From the NCBI GenBank assembly GCA_015075645.1, contig JABTUF010000005.1, positions 1-64,000 of the forward strand: a stretch of 64,000 nucleotides of DNA, given 5' to 3'. This document shows positions 42,993 through 50,096 of this stretch, one piece after another (the first letter of the stretch is position 1; each line of letters opens with the position of its first letter). The notes under the pieces were generated by a model, which saw nothing but the letters and a program-made list of their open reading frames with translations, ran no database searches and was not told where the DNA came from. The position numbers and the translations under genes are program-made. Source of the stretch: Burkholderiales bacterium. Lineage in GTDB: Bacteria; Pseudomonadota; Gammaproteobacteria; Burkholderiales; Casimicrobiaceae.

Positions 42993-44051
42993 GTGTCGAT
43001 CGCGTTCAAGTCCTACCATCTGCCGCTCGCCGTCCCGTACCGCTGGGCGAAGGGCGTCCAGCGTTTTCGGGGCGGACTGATCGTGCGCGCTGCGATCGGC
43101 GGCGAGGTCGGGTGGGGTGAGGTGGCACTGCCGCCCCACGTCGAGATGCCGCTCGCGGCCCAGGTGGCTTCGGCCGAGGCGATCGTCGCCGGCCTCGACC
43201 CGATGTCGGATGCGTTCCTGGACGAACTCGAGCTTCGCGAGTGCCCGGCCCGGCTTCGGTGCGGCATCGCGACGGCCGTGCTCGACGCGCGCGCACGGCT
43301 GCACGGAGTCTCGCTGGCCTCGCTCTGCGCGCCCGATCGCGCCGTTGCCGCGCGCGTCCCCGTCAACGAACTGGTCGGGGATGCCGATCCGGAGGCCTGC
43401 GCCGAACGCGCCCGCGCCACCGTCGCCCGCGGCCAGGACACGATCAAGGTGAAGTGCACCCCGGAGCGTGAGCTCGACCTCGCGCGCGTCCGCGCCATCC
43501 GCGATGCCGCGCCCGCGGCCAGGATCCGCCTCGACCCGAACGAGAGCTGGTCGCCGGACTGGGCCGCCTCGCACCTCGAGGCGATGGCGCGCTTCCGGAT
43601 CGAGTACTGCGAGGAGCCTCTGCCGCGCGGCACGCCGCTCGCCGCCTACGCCGAACTGCGCAGGAACACGCGGGTGCCGATCGCTCTCGACGACTCGGCG
43701 CGCTCGCGCTTCCACGTCGAGCGCATCATCGAACTCGGGGCGGCGGATGCGCTCGTGCTGAAGGCGCCCCGGGTAGGGGGGCCGGATCGCGTGGCGGAGA
43801 TCGTCCGTCTCGCGGAGTCGGCGGGACTGTCCTGCACGATCACCGCGAGCCTCGAGACGTCGGTCGGACTGTACGTCGCACTGCATTGCGCCGCCTTTAC
43901 CGCGGAGCCGATCGCGCCCGCGGGCATCGGCACCGCGCGATTCTTCGCCCGGAACGTGGGCCCCCCGCCCGAGATCGTCGACGGCGCGATGGAGCTTCCC
44001 AACGGCCCGGGCCTCGGGTTCGCGCCCGACGGATGGTGGAACGCGGCCTGA
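42993..44051 (+). CDS. Enolase-superfamily enzyme, MLE/OSBS/epimerase subgroup
   Basis: A 352-residue enzyme with a KxK motif in DTIKVKC, metal ligands in IRLDPNES, EYCEEPL and IALDDSAR and a second catalytic Lys in LVLKAPRVGG. The Lys-Lys pair defines the muconate lactonizing/OSBS/dipeptide-epimerase subgroup, unlike the mandelate-racemase-type protein at 1957. It would isomerise, lactonise or dehydrate the imported compound. The GTG start at 42993 gives SIAFKSYHLPLAVPYRW, a normal N-terminus for the subgroup. Confidence 0.85.
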   Translation: MSIAFKSYHLPLAVPYRWAKGVQRFRGGLIVRAAIGGEVGWGEVALPPHVEMPLAAQVASAEAIVAGLDPMSDAFLDELELRECPARLRCGIATAVLDARARLHGVSLASLCAPDRAVAARVPVNELVGDADPEACAERARATVARGQDTIKVKCTPERELDLARVRAIRDAAPAARIRLDPNESWSPDWAASHLEAMARFRIEYCEEPLPRGTPLAAYAELRRNTRVPIALDDSARSRFHVERIIELGAADALVLKAPRVGGPDRVAEIVRLAESAGLSCTITASLETSVGLYVALHCAAFTAEPIAPAGIGTARFFARNVGPPPEIVDGAMELPNGPGLGFAPDGWWNAA

Positions 44052-44167
44052 CCGGGCCGACGCGGCGCGTCCGCCGCATCCGCATCTTCGCACCGCCCCG
44101 GACCGTGGCGGTCCTGCCGGTCCGGACAGCGCCGCCGCGGGCCGGGGTCAGGGGCAGCGGCGCGCCG

Positions 44168-44173
44168 GTAGAA
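44168..44173 (+). promoter_or_regulatory. Possible -10 box upstream of the ArnA dehydrogenase gene
   Basis: TAGAAT lies 28 bp upstream of ATG 44202, with only a poor -35 (GGGTCA region). It would give the second arn segment its own promoter. The 150-bp gap otherwise holds GC-rich dyads without a T-run. Confidence 0.25.
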
Positions 44174-44201
44174 TGGCCCCCCACCTGCGCAGGTCCGGTT
44201 C

Positions 44202-45245
44202 ATGAAACGCATCCTGATCCTCGGCGTCAACGGCTTCATCGGCCACCACCTCTCCCACGCGGTCCTCGCCTCCACCGACTGGGAGGTGTACGGCATGGAC
44301 ATCGAGGCCGACCGGATCGCCGACCTGCTGCCGAAGCCGCGGTTCCACTTCTTCGAGGGCGACATCACGATCAACCGCGAGTGGATCGAGTACCACGTGA
44401 AGAAATGCGACGTGCTCCTGCCGCTCGTCGCGATCGCGACACCCGCCTCCTACGTGCGCGAGCCGCTGCGGGTGTTCGAACTCGACTTCGAGGCGAACCT
44501 GCCGATCGTCCGCGCCGCGGTGCGCCACCGCAAGCGCCTCGTGTTCCCGTCGACCTCCGAGGTCTACGGCATGTGCGCCGACGACGCCTTCGACCCGGAA
44601 CGCTCGGACCTCGTGCTCGGACCGATCAACAAGCCGCGCTGGATCTACTCGTGCGCGAAGCAGCTGATGGACCGGGTGATCCACGCCTACGGCATCGAGC
44701 AGGGACTCGACTACACGCTGTTCCGTCCGTTCAACTGGATCGGCGCGGGACTCGACTCGATCAACACGCCGAAGGAAGGCAGCTCGCGCGTCATCACCCA
44801 GTTCCTCGGCCACATCGTGCGCGGCGAGCCGATCCGGCTGGTCGACGGCGGCGCGCAGCGGCGCACCTTCACCTGCGTGGACGACGGCATCGCCGCGCTC
44901 ATGCGGATCATCGACAACCCGGGAGGCGTCGCGAGCCGGGCGATCTACAACATCGGCAATCCCGCCAACGACTGCTCGGTGCGCGACCTCGCGACGATGA
45001 TGCTCGAACTCGCGGAGCGCTACCCGGAGTACCGTGACAGCGCGTCGCGCGTCGCGCTCGTCGACACCTCGGCCGACAGCTACTACGGCAGCGGCTACCA
45101 GGACGTGCGGCACCGCGTTCCGGCGATCGAGAACACGATGCGCGACCTCGGGTGGGCGCCGAACGTCGGCCTGCGCGATTCGCTCGTGCGCATCTTCGAC
45201 GCCTACCGCGGCCACGTCGCCGCGGCACGCGCGCTGGTCGAGTAG
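44202..45245 (+). CDS. arnA: UDP-glucuronate dehydrogenase/decarboxylase (C-terminal half of ArnA as a separate gene)
   Basis: A 347-residue extended SDR that would oxidise and decarboxylate UDP-glucuronate to UDP-4-keto-pentose with NAD. The nucleotide motif is ILGVNGFIGHHLSHAV; catalytic residues are in FPSTSEVYGMC and YSCAKQLMDRV (Tyr-x-x-x-Lys); FNWIGAGLDSINTPKEGSSR is diagnostic of the ArnA dehydrogenase domain. It is the partner of the formyltransferase at 29960-30880, separated by 13 kb. A 10-bp gap separates it from arnD. Confidence 0.92.
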   Translation: MKRILILGVNGFIGHHLSHAVLASTDWEVYGMDIEADRIADLLPKPRFHFFEGDITINREWIEYHVKKCDVLLPLVAIATPASYVREPLRVFELDFEANLPIVRAAVRHRKRLVFPSTSEVYGMCADDAFDPERSDLVLGPINKPRWIYSCAKQLMDRVIHAYGIEQGLDYTLFRPFNWIGAGLDSINTPKEGSSRVITQFLGHIVRGEPIRLVDGGAQRRTFTCVDDGIAALMRIIDNPGGVASRAIYNIGNPANDCSVRDLATMMLELAERYPEYRDSASRVALVDTSADSYYGSGYQDVRHRVPAIENTMRDLGWAPNVGLRDSLVRIFDAYRGHVAAARALVE

Positions 45246-45255
45246 CGTCGCGCCG

Positions 45256-46185
45256 ATGCGTCTCGCGCTCAAGGTCGATGTCGACACGCTGCGCGGCACG
45301 CGCGAAGGCGTGCCGCGGCTCGTCGAGATCTTCCGGCGGCACGGCGTCGGCGCGACCTTCCTGTTTTCCGTTGGCCCGGACCACACCGGTCGCGCGATCC
45401 GGCGCGTGTTCCGCCCGGGCTTCGTCGGCAAGGTGCGCCGGACGGGCGTCGTCCACCACTACGGCGTGAAGACGCTCCTGTACGGCACGCTCCTGCCCGG
45501 TCCCGACATCGGCCGGCGCGCCGGCGACGTCATGCGCATGACGCGCGACGAGGGCTTCGAGACCGGGGTCCACAGCTTCGACCACGTCCGCTGGCAGGAC
45601 GGCGTCGCGACCGCCGACGCCGCGTGGACGCGCTCCGAGATGACGCGCATGTGCGAACGCTACGCCGACGTGTTCGGCGAGGCCCCCCGCGTCCACGGCG
45701 CGGCCGGCTGGCAGATGAACCTCCACGCGCTGCGTCTCACGCAGAGGCTCGGATTCGAGTACGCCTCCGACGGCCGCGGCACCCATCCGCACCTGCCGTT
45801 CTGGAACGCCGAGCCGGTCCGCTGCCCGCAGTTCCCGACGACGCTGCCGACGCTCGACGAGCTGATCGGGCTCGACGGCGTCACCGCCACCAACGCGGCC
45901 GACCGCCTGCTCCACCTGACCGAGGCCCCGGTCGCGTCCGGCCACGTGTTCACGCTGCACGCGGAACTCGAAGGGATGCGCCTTTCCCCGGTGCTGGAGC
46001 AACTGCTGGGCGGGTGGAAGGCGCAGGGCTGGCGGTTGGGGAGCCTGCGGCAGATGCGCGACGCGGTCGAGCCGCTCGCGCTGCCCCGGGCGTACGTCGG
46101 GACCGGGACGGTCCCGGGGAGAAGCGGTACGCTCTTCGTGCAGCAGGGCCCGTTTCCGGGCGAGGCCGTGCCGCGCGCCGCCTGA
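45256..46185 (+). CDS. arnD: 4-deoxy-4-formamido-L-arabinose-phosphoundecaprenol deformylase
   Basis: A 309-residue NodB-fold (CE4) deformylase that removes the formyl group from the undecaprenyl-linked sugar. MRLALKVDVDTLRGTREGVP carries the catalytic Asp pair, EGFETGVHSFDHVRWQD the metal-binding HSxDH, and GHVFTLHAELEG the C-terminal His. Length and wording match ArnD. Its TGA is bases 2-4 of the exact 34-bp repeat also found at the end of the carboxyltransferase gene. Confidence 0.93.
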   Translation: MRLALKVDVDTLRGTREGVPRLVEIFRRHGVGATFLFSVGPDHTGRAIRRVFRPGFVGKVRRTGVVHHYGVKTLLYGTLLPGPDIGRRAGDVMRMTRDEGFETGVHSFDHVRWQDGVATADAAWTRSEMTRMCERYADVFGEAPRVHGAAGWQMNLHALRLTQRLGFEYASDGRGTHPHLPFWNAEPVRCPQFPTTLPTLDELIGLDGVTATNAADRLLHLTEAPVASGHVFTLHAELEGMRLSPVLEQLLGGWKAQGWRLGSLRQMRDAVEPLALPRAYVGTGTVPGRSGTLFVQQGPFPGEAVPRAA

Positions 46186-46215
46186 GAAGCTGTGAAAGAA
46201 CCCTGCATCCCCGCG
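46182..46215 (+). repeat. 34-bp unit starting at the arnD stop codon
   Basis: CTGAGAAGCTGTGAAAGAAC then CCTGCATCCCCGCG. The reverse complement at 32692-32725 is identical over all 34 bases and there too starts at a stop codon. Only one arm is present here, so it is a half copy of the 146-bp element. Confidence 0.75.
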
Positions 46216-46298
46216 CGCGGCATCGACGCGTCGCCGCGATCGCATGTGCGCGCGCGGACATTCCCCTCAAGCCCGAATCGAACCGAAGGATCGCCACC

Positions 46299-46766
46299 AT
46301 GCTCGGCAAGAAGGTTCCCGACTTCACCGCGGAAGCGACCGCAGGCCCGTTCACGTTGTCCGACCACAAGGGCAGCCCGGTGGTCCTGTACTTCTATCCG
46401 AAGGACAACACGCCCGGCTGCACCACCGAAGGCGCCCAGTTCCGCGACCTCCACGGCAAGTTCGCCAAGGCCGGCGCGGTGGTCGCCGGCATCTCGCGCG
46501 ACTCGATCAAGTCGCACCAGAACTTCGCCGCGAAGATGGGGTTTCCGTTCCCGCTGATCTCGGATGCCGACGAGAAGCTCTGCCAGGCGTTCGACGTCAT
46601 CAGGATGAAGAACATGTACGGCAAGAAGGTGCGCGGCATCGAGCGCTCGACCTTCCTCGTCGGCGCCGACGGCAAGCTCGCTCGCGAGTGGCGCGGGGTG
46701 AGGGTCCCCGGCCATGCCGCCGAGGTCCTGGCCGCCGTCGAGGCGCTCGGAAAGCCGACCCGATGA
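46299..46766 (+). CDS. bcp: Thioredoxin-dependent peroxiredoxin, Bcp/PrxQ family
   Basis: A 155-residue peroxiredoxin that reduces hydroperoxides. The peroxidatic Cys is in YFYPKDNTPGCTTEGAQF; the resolving Cys five residues later in E. coli Bcp is Gly/Ala here, while another Cys in DEKLCQAFDV may take its place. The STFLVGADGKLAREWRGV block is conserved. It has no signal peptide. The gap upstream is 83 bp past the 34-bp repeat, so it may have its own promoter. A terminator follows. Confidence 0.92.
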   Translation: MLGKKVPDFTAEATAGPFTLSDHKGSPVVLYFYPKDNTPGCTTEGAQFRDLHGKFAKAGAVVAGISRDSIKSHQNFAAKMGFPFPLISDADEKLCQAFDVIRMKNMYGKKVRGIERSTFLVGADGKLAREWRGVRVPGHAAEVLAAVEALGKPTR

Positions 46767-46782
46767 CGCTCACCGGGGTCAG

Positions 46783-46820
46783 GCCGCACCGGGGGTGACA
46801 GGCCCCGGCGGTGCGGCTTT
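46783..46820 (+). terminator. Rho-independent terminator after bcp
   Basis: GCCGCACCG and CGGTGCGGC form a 9-bp stem around a GC-rich loop, followed by TTT. It lies 16 bp after the bcp stop. Confidence 0.7.
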
Positions 46821-46853
46821 GGCACAAAGGGTGGACATTCCGGGGGTTGGGGC

Positions 46854-46867
46854 CACAAGTTCTTGTG
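46854..46867. promoter_or_regulatory. Short palindrome upstream of the PhoH gene
   Basis: CACAAG-TT-CTTGTG, a 6-bp inverted repeat followed by TTTT, about 70 bp upstream of ATG 46938. It is a possible operator; the regulator is unknown. Confidence 0.3.
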
Positions 46868-46937
46868 TTTTCGCCGGCCCGGAGCGTAGGATGGGCTTGC
46901 GCGGCGCCCTTTGCCCCGGGCGCCTCCCAGGAGAGCC

Positions 46938-48437
46938 ATGGTCGAACGCAAGCTGCGCCCCGCCCCCTCCCAGCTCATCTCGCTCGCTTCCCGCAAGGCC
47001 GCCCGCTCCAGCAAGTCGGGCGGGCATCCGTCTCCGACGACGACCCGGCTCTTCGTGCTCGACACGAACGTGCTGATGCACGACCCGACGAGCCTGTTCC
47101 GGTTCGAGGAGCACGACATCTACCTGCCGATCCTCACCCTCGAGGAACTCGACAACCACAAGAAGGGCGTCACCGAGGTCGCGCGAAACGCGCGGCAGGC
47201 GTCGCGCTTCCTCGACGAACTGGTGACAGCGCACACCGGGCAGGGCGGCGACGGCATCTCGGGCGGCATCCCGCTCGAGCAGAAGAGCAACGGCGCGGCG
47301 ACCGGACGGCTCTACCTGCAGACCGAGACGATCACGACCGCCCTGCCTCCCTCGCTCGCGAACGGCAAGGCCGACAACCAGATCCTCGCGGTGGTGATGC
47401 ACCTCGCGCACGCCCACGCGCGGCGCGACGTCGTGCTGGTGTCGAAGGACATCAACATGCGGATCAAGGCCCGCGCGCTCGGGCTCGCGGCCGAGGACTA
47501 CTTCAACGACAAGGTCCTCGAGGACACCGAGCTCCTCTACTCCGGCATGGAGGAGCTGCCCGCCGACTTCTGGGATCGGCACGGCAAGGGCATGGAGAGC
47601 TGGCAGCAGGGGGGCCACACGCTCTACCGCATCTCCGGCCCGCTGGTGCCGACGCTCCTCGCCAACGAGTTCGTGTGGCTGGAGCCGCCGGGCGAGGCGC
47701 CGTTCCACGCGATCGTCAAGGAGGTCAGCGGAAAGACCGCGCTCCTGTCGACGCTCAAGGACTACACGCACCAGAAGAACAACGTCTGGGGCATCACGGC
47801 GCGCAACCGCGAGCAGAACTACGCGCTCAACCTGCTGATGAACCCGGACATCGACTTCGTGACGCTCGTGGGTCAGGCGGGCACCGGCAAGACGCTGCTC
47901 ACGCTCGCCGCGGGACTCATGCTGACGCTGGAGTTCAAGGTCTACACCGAGATCATCATGACGCGCGTCACGGTCCCGGTCGGCGAGGACATCGGCTTCC
48001 TCCCCGGCACCGAGGAAGAGAAGATGAACCCGTGGATGGGCGCGCTCGAGGACAACCTCGACGTGCTCAACAAGACCGATGACGATGCGGGCGAATGGGG
48101 GCGCGCGGCGACGCGCGACCTGATCCGCTCGCGCATCAAGGTCAAGAGCCTGAACTTCATGCGCGGGCGCACGTTCATCAACAAGTTCCTGATCATCGAC
48201 GAGGCGCAGAACCTGACGCCGAAGCAGATGAAGACGCTGATCACGCGCGCCGGCCCGGGCACCAAGGTCGTGTGCCTCGGCAACATCGCGCAGATCGACA
48301 CGCCCTACCTGACCGAGGGCAGTTCCGGCCTCACCTACGTCGTCGACCGCTTCAAGGGCTGGCCGCACTCGGGGCACGTCACGCTCACGCGCGGCGAGCG
48401 CTCGCGCCTCGCCGACCGGGCGGCGGAGATTCTCTGA
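46938..48437 (+). CDS. PIN-domain/PhoH-like ATPase
   Basis: A 499-residue fusion of an N-terminal PIN nuclease domain (residues about 40-190; TRLFVLDTNVLMHDPTSLF, LTLEELDNHKKGV, VSKDINMRIKARALG supply acidic residues) and a C-terminal PhoH AAA ATPase (VGQAGTGKTLLTLAAGL Walker A; FLIIDEAQNLTPKQMKTLIT Walker B). Such PhoH2/YlaK-like proteins act as ATP-dependent RNA helicase-nucleases. ATG 46938 is set by AGGAG upstream. Its TGA lies 3 bp before the palindromic repeat. Confidence 0.92.
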   Translation: MVERKLRPAPSQLISLASRKAARSSKSGGHPSPTTTRLFVLDTNVLMHDPTSLFRFEEHDIYLPILTLEELDNHKKGVTEVARNARQASRFLDELVTAHTGQGGDGISGGIPLEQKSNGAATGRLYLQTETITTALPPSLANGKADNQILAVVMHLAHAHARRDVVLVSKDINMRIKARALGLAAEDYFNDKVLEDTELLYSGMEELPADFWDRHGKGMESWQQGGHTLYRISGPLVPTLLANEFVWLEPPGEAPFHAIVKEVSGKTALLSTLKDYTHQKNNVWGITARNREQNYALNLLMNPDIDFVTLVGQAGTGKTLLTLAAGLMLTLEFKVYTEIIMTRVTVPVGEDIGFLPGTEEEKMNPWMGALEDNLDVLNKTDDDAGEWGRAATRDLIRSRIKVKSLNFMRGRTFINKFLIIDEAQNLTPKQMKTLITRAGPGTKVVCLGNIAQIDTPYLTEGSSGLTYVVDRFKGWPHSGHVTLTRGERSRLADRAAEIL

Positions 48438-48439
48438 TG

Positions 48440-48673
48440 CAGTTGTCAGTTGGCAGTTGACAGTCGCGGCGAAGTCTCCGGTGGCGGCGCGTTGAGCGCC
48501 GATGCAACGTTTCCGTGGGTCAGGCTTGCCTGAAGCGATCAGCCGAATCGGAGGGTCGCAGCGAATGGCGACGGGCCGAAGCCGGACCTGCAAGGAAGTC
48601 TCAACGGCGCTTCATGCGCCGCCACCGGAATCACCGGCGCCACGGTCAACTGCCAACTGTCAACTGACAACTG
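48440..48673. repeat. Palindromic MITE-like element, copy A (234 bp, full form)
   Basis: The left end has three CAGTTGN heptads (48440-48460); the right end has four NCAACTG heptads (48646-48673), giving terminal inverted repeats. Inside, GGTGGCGGCGC is mirrored by GCGCCGCCACC. No coding capacity is credible. It fills the gap between the PhoH gene and the GtrB-like gene. Relatives are at 19614-19775 and 11333-11455. Confidence 0.75.
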
Positions 48674-48679
48674 ACGCCC

Positions 48680-49636
48680 GTGAACGCGAAGCCGGTCCTG
48701 TCGCTCGTCGTGCCCTGCTACAACGAGGCGGCCGGCCTCGCGTCGTTCTGGGCCCGCGCCTCCGACGCGCTCGATGCGCTCGGACTCGCCTCCGAGGCGA
48801 TCTTCATCGACGACGGCAGCCGCGACGAGACCTTCGCGGTGCTGGGTGCGCTCGCCTCGCGCGACCCGCGCGTGCGGGTCGTGGCCCTGTCGCGCAACTT
48901 CGGCAAGGAGGTCGCGCTGGCGGCGGGCCTCGACCACGCGCGCGGCGAAGCGGTCGTGCCGATCGACGCCGACCTGCAGCATCCGCCCGAACTGCTGCGT
49001 GAACTCGTCGCGAGATGGCGCGACGGGCACGACGTGGTGATCGCGCTGCGCCGCGACCGGGCGACCGACCCGTGGACCCGCCGTGCGGCGGCGGACCTCT
49101 TCCACCGCCTGTTCGCCCGTCTCGCGGCGGTCCCCGCCCCGCGCGGCGCGGGCGACTTCCGGCTGATGTCGCGCCCGGTCGTCGACGCGCTCCGCCGCAT
49201 GCCCGAGCGCATCCGCTACATGAAGGGCATGTACGCGTGGGTCGGCTTCCGGACCACGACGGTCGAGTACGACGTCGAGGAGCGCTCGTCGGGCGAGTCC
49301 CGCTTCGGCTTCGTGCGGCTGTTGCGCCTCGCGCTCGACGGCGTCGTCTCGTTCTCCGCGCTGCCGCTGCGCGCGTCGAGCGTGCTGGGCGCCCTGTTCG
49401 CGCTCGTCGCGATCGCCTACGGCGGCTGGCTCGTCGTCCGCACGATCCTGCACGGCGTCGATGTCCCCGGCTACGCGTCGCTGATGGTCGTCGTGCTGTT
49501 CCTGGGCGGCGTGCAGCTCCTCTCGCTCGGCGTCATCGGCGAGTACCTGGGCCGCATGTACGACGAGGTCAAGGGCCGTCCGCTCTACCTGGTGCGCGCC
49601 CGGCTGGGCTTTCCCCCCGACGACCCGCGTCCCTGA
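48680..49636 (+). CDS. GT2 glycosyltransferase, GtrB/bactoprenol-sugar type
   Basis: A 318-residue membrane GT2 enzyme that would transfer glucose or another sugar to undecaprenyl phosphate. SLVVPCYNEAAGLASFW, AIFIDDGSRDET, VPIDADLQHPPELL, RYMKGMYAWVGF and two C-terminal membrane helices match GtrB. The GTG 48680 stands only 6 bases from the end of the palindromic element and has no Shine-Dalgarno match, so the element supplies its leader. The GtrA-type gene follows after 10 bp. Confidence 0.88.
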   Translation: MNAKPVLSLVVPCYNEAAGLASFWARASDALDALGLASEAIFIDDGSRDETFAVLGALASRDPRVRVVALSRNFGKEVALAAGLDHARGEAVVPIDADLQHPPELLRELVARWRDGHDVVIALRRDRATDPWTRRAAADLFHRLFARLAAVPAPRGAGDFRLMSRPVVDALRRMPERIRYMKGMYAWVGFRTTTVEYDVEERSSGESRFGFVRLLRLALDGVVSFSALPLRASSVLGALFALVAIAYGGWLVVRTILHGVDVPGYASLMVVVLFLGGVQLLSLGVIGEYLGRMYDEVKGRPLYLVRARLGFPPDDPRP

Positions 49637-49646
49637 GGTCGCGGCG

Positions 49647-50021
49647 ATGGCGCTCGCGGCCGCGTTCGTCCGCTTCGCCTTCGTCGGGGCGATCGCGACG
49701 GCGGTGCATGCCACGGTGTTCGCGCTCGCCATCGAGTTCACGCCCATCGACCCGGTCGCGGCGACCGCGCTCGCGTTCTGCATCGCGTTCGCCGTGGGGT
49801 TCGCGCTCAATCGCGGCTGGACCTTCCGCTCGCGCGGCCGCCCGGCCGCGCAGTTGCCGCGCTACCTCGCCGCGCAGCTCGCCGGGCTCGCCTTGAACGC
49901 CGCGATCATGGCCTTCGCGGTCCACGACCGGCAGTGGTCGCCCTACGCCGGACTGGCGCTCGGCCTGCTTTTCGTGCCCCCGGTGACCTTCGCGCTGTCG
50001 CGCTGGTGGGTGTTTCGCTGA
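49647..50021 (+). CDS. GtrA-family membrane protein
   Basis: A 124-residue protein with four membrane helices; RFAFVGAIATAVHATVFALA and AFAVGFALNRGWTFRSRGR are the GtrA signature (helix 1 and the NRxWTF turn). It is thought to flip undecaprenyl-phosphate-sugar. Together with the GtrB-like gene it could provide a periplasmic sugar donor; a third, integral GtrC-type transferase is not adjacent. Confidence 0.88.
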   Translation: MALAAAFVRFAFVGAIATAVHATVFALAIEFTPIDPVAATALAFCIAFAVGFALNRGWTFRSRGRPAAQLPRYLAAQLAGLALNAAIMAFAVHDRQWSPYAGLALGLLFVPPVTFALSRWWVFR

Positions 50022-50096
50022 CCGCGCAACGGCTGCACGAACCGCGATCGACGTCGGCGCCGTCCGAGGCGCGCTGTACCCACACGGGGCACCAAG

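Noticed and set aside
48440..48673. Heptad repeats as a CRISPR array or phase-variable tract
   Set aside because: Units are 7 bp without unique spacers, occur at both ends in inverted orientation, and lie between genes; a palindromic repeat element fits better.
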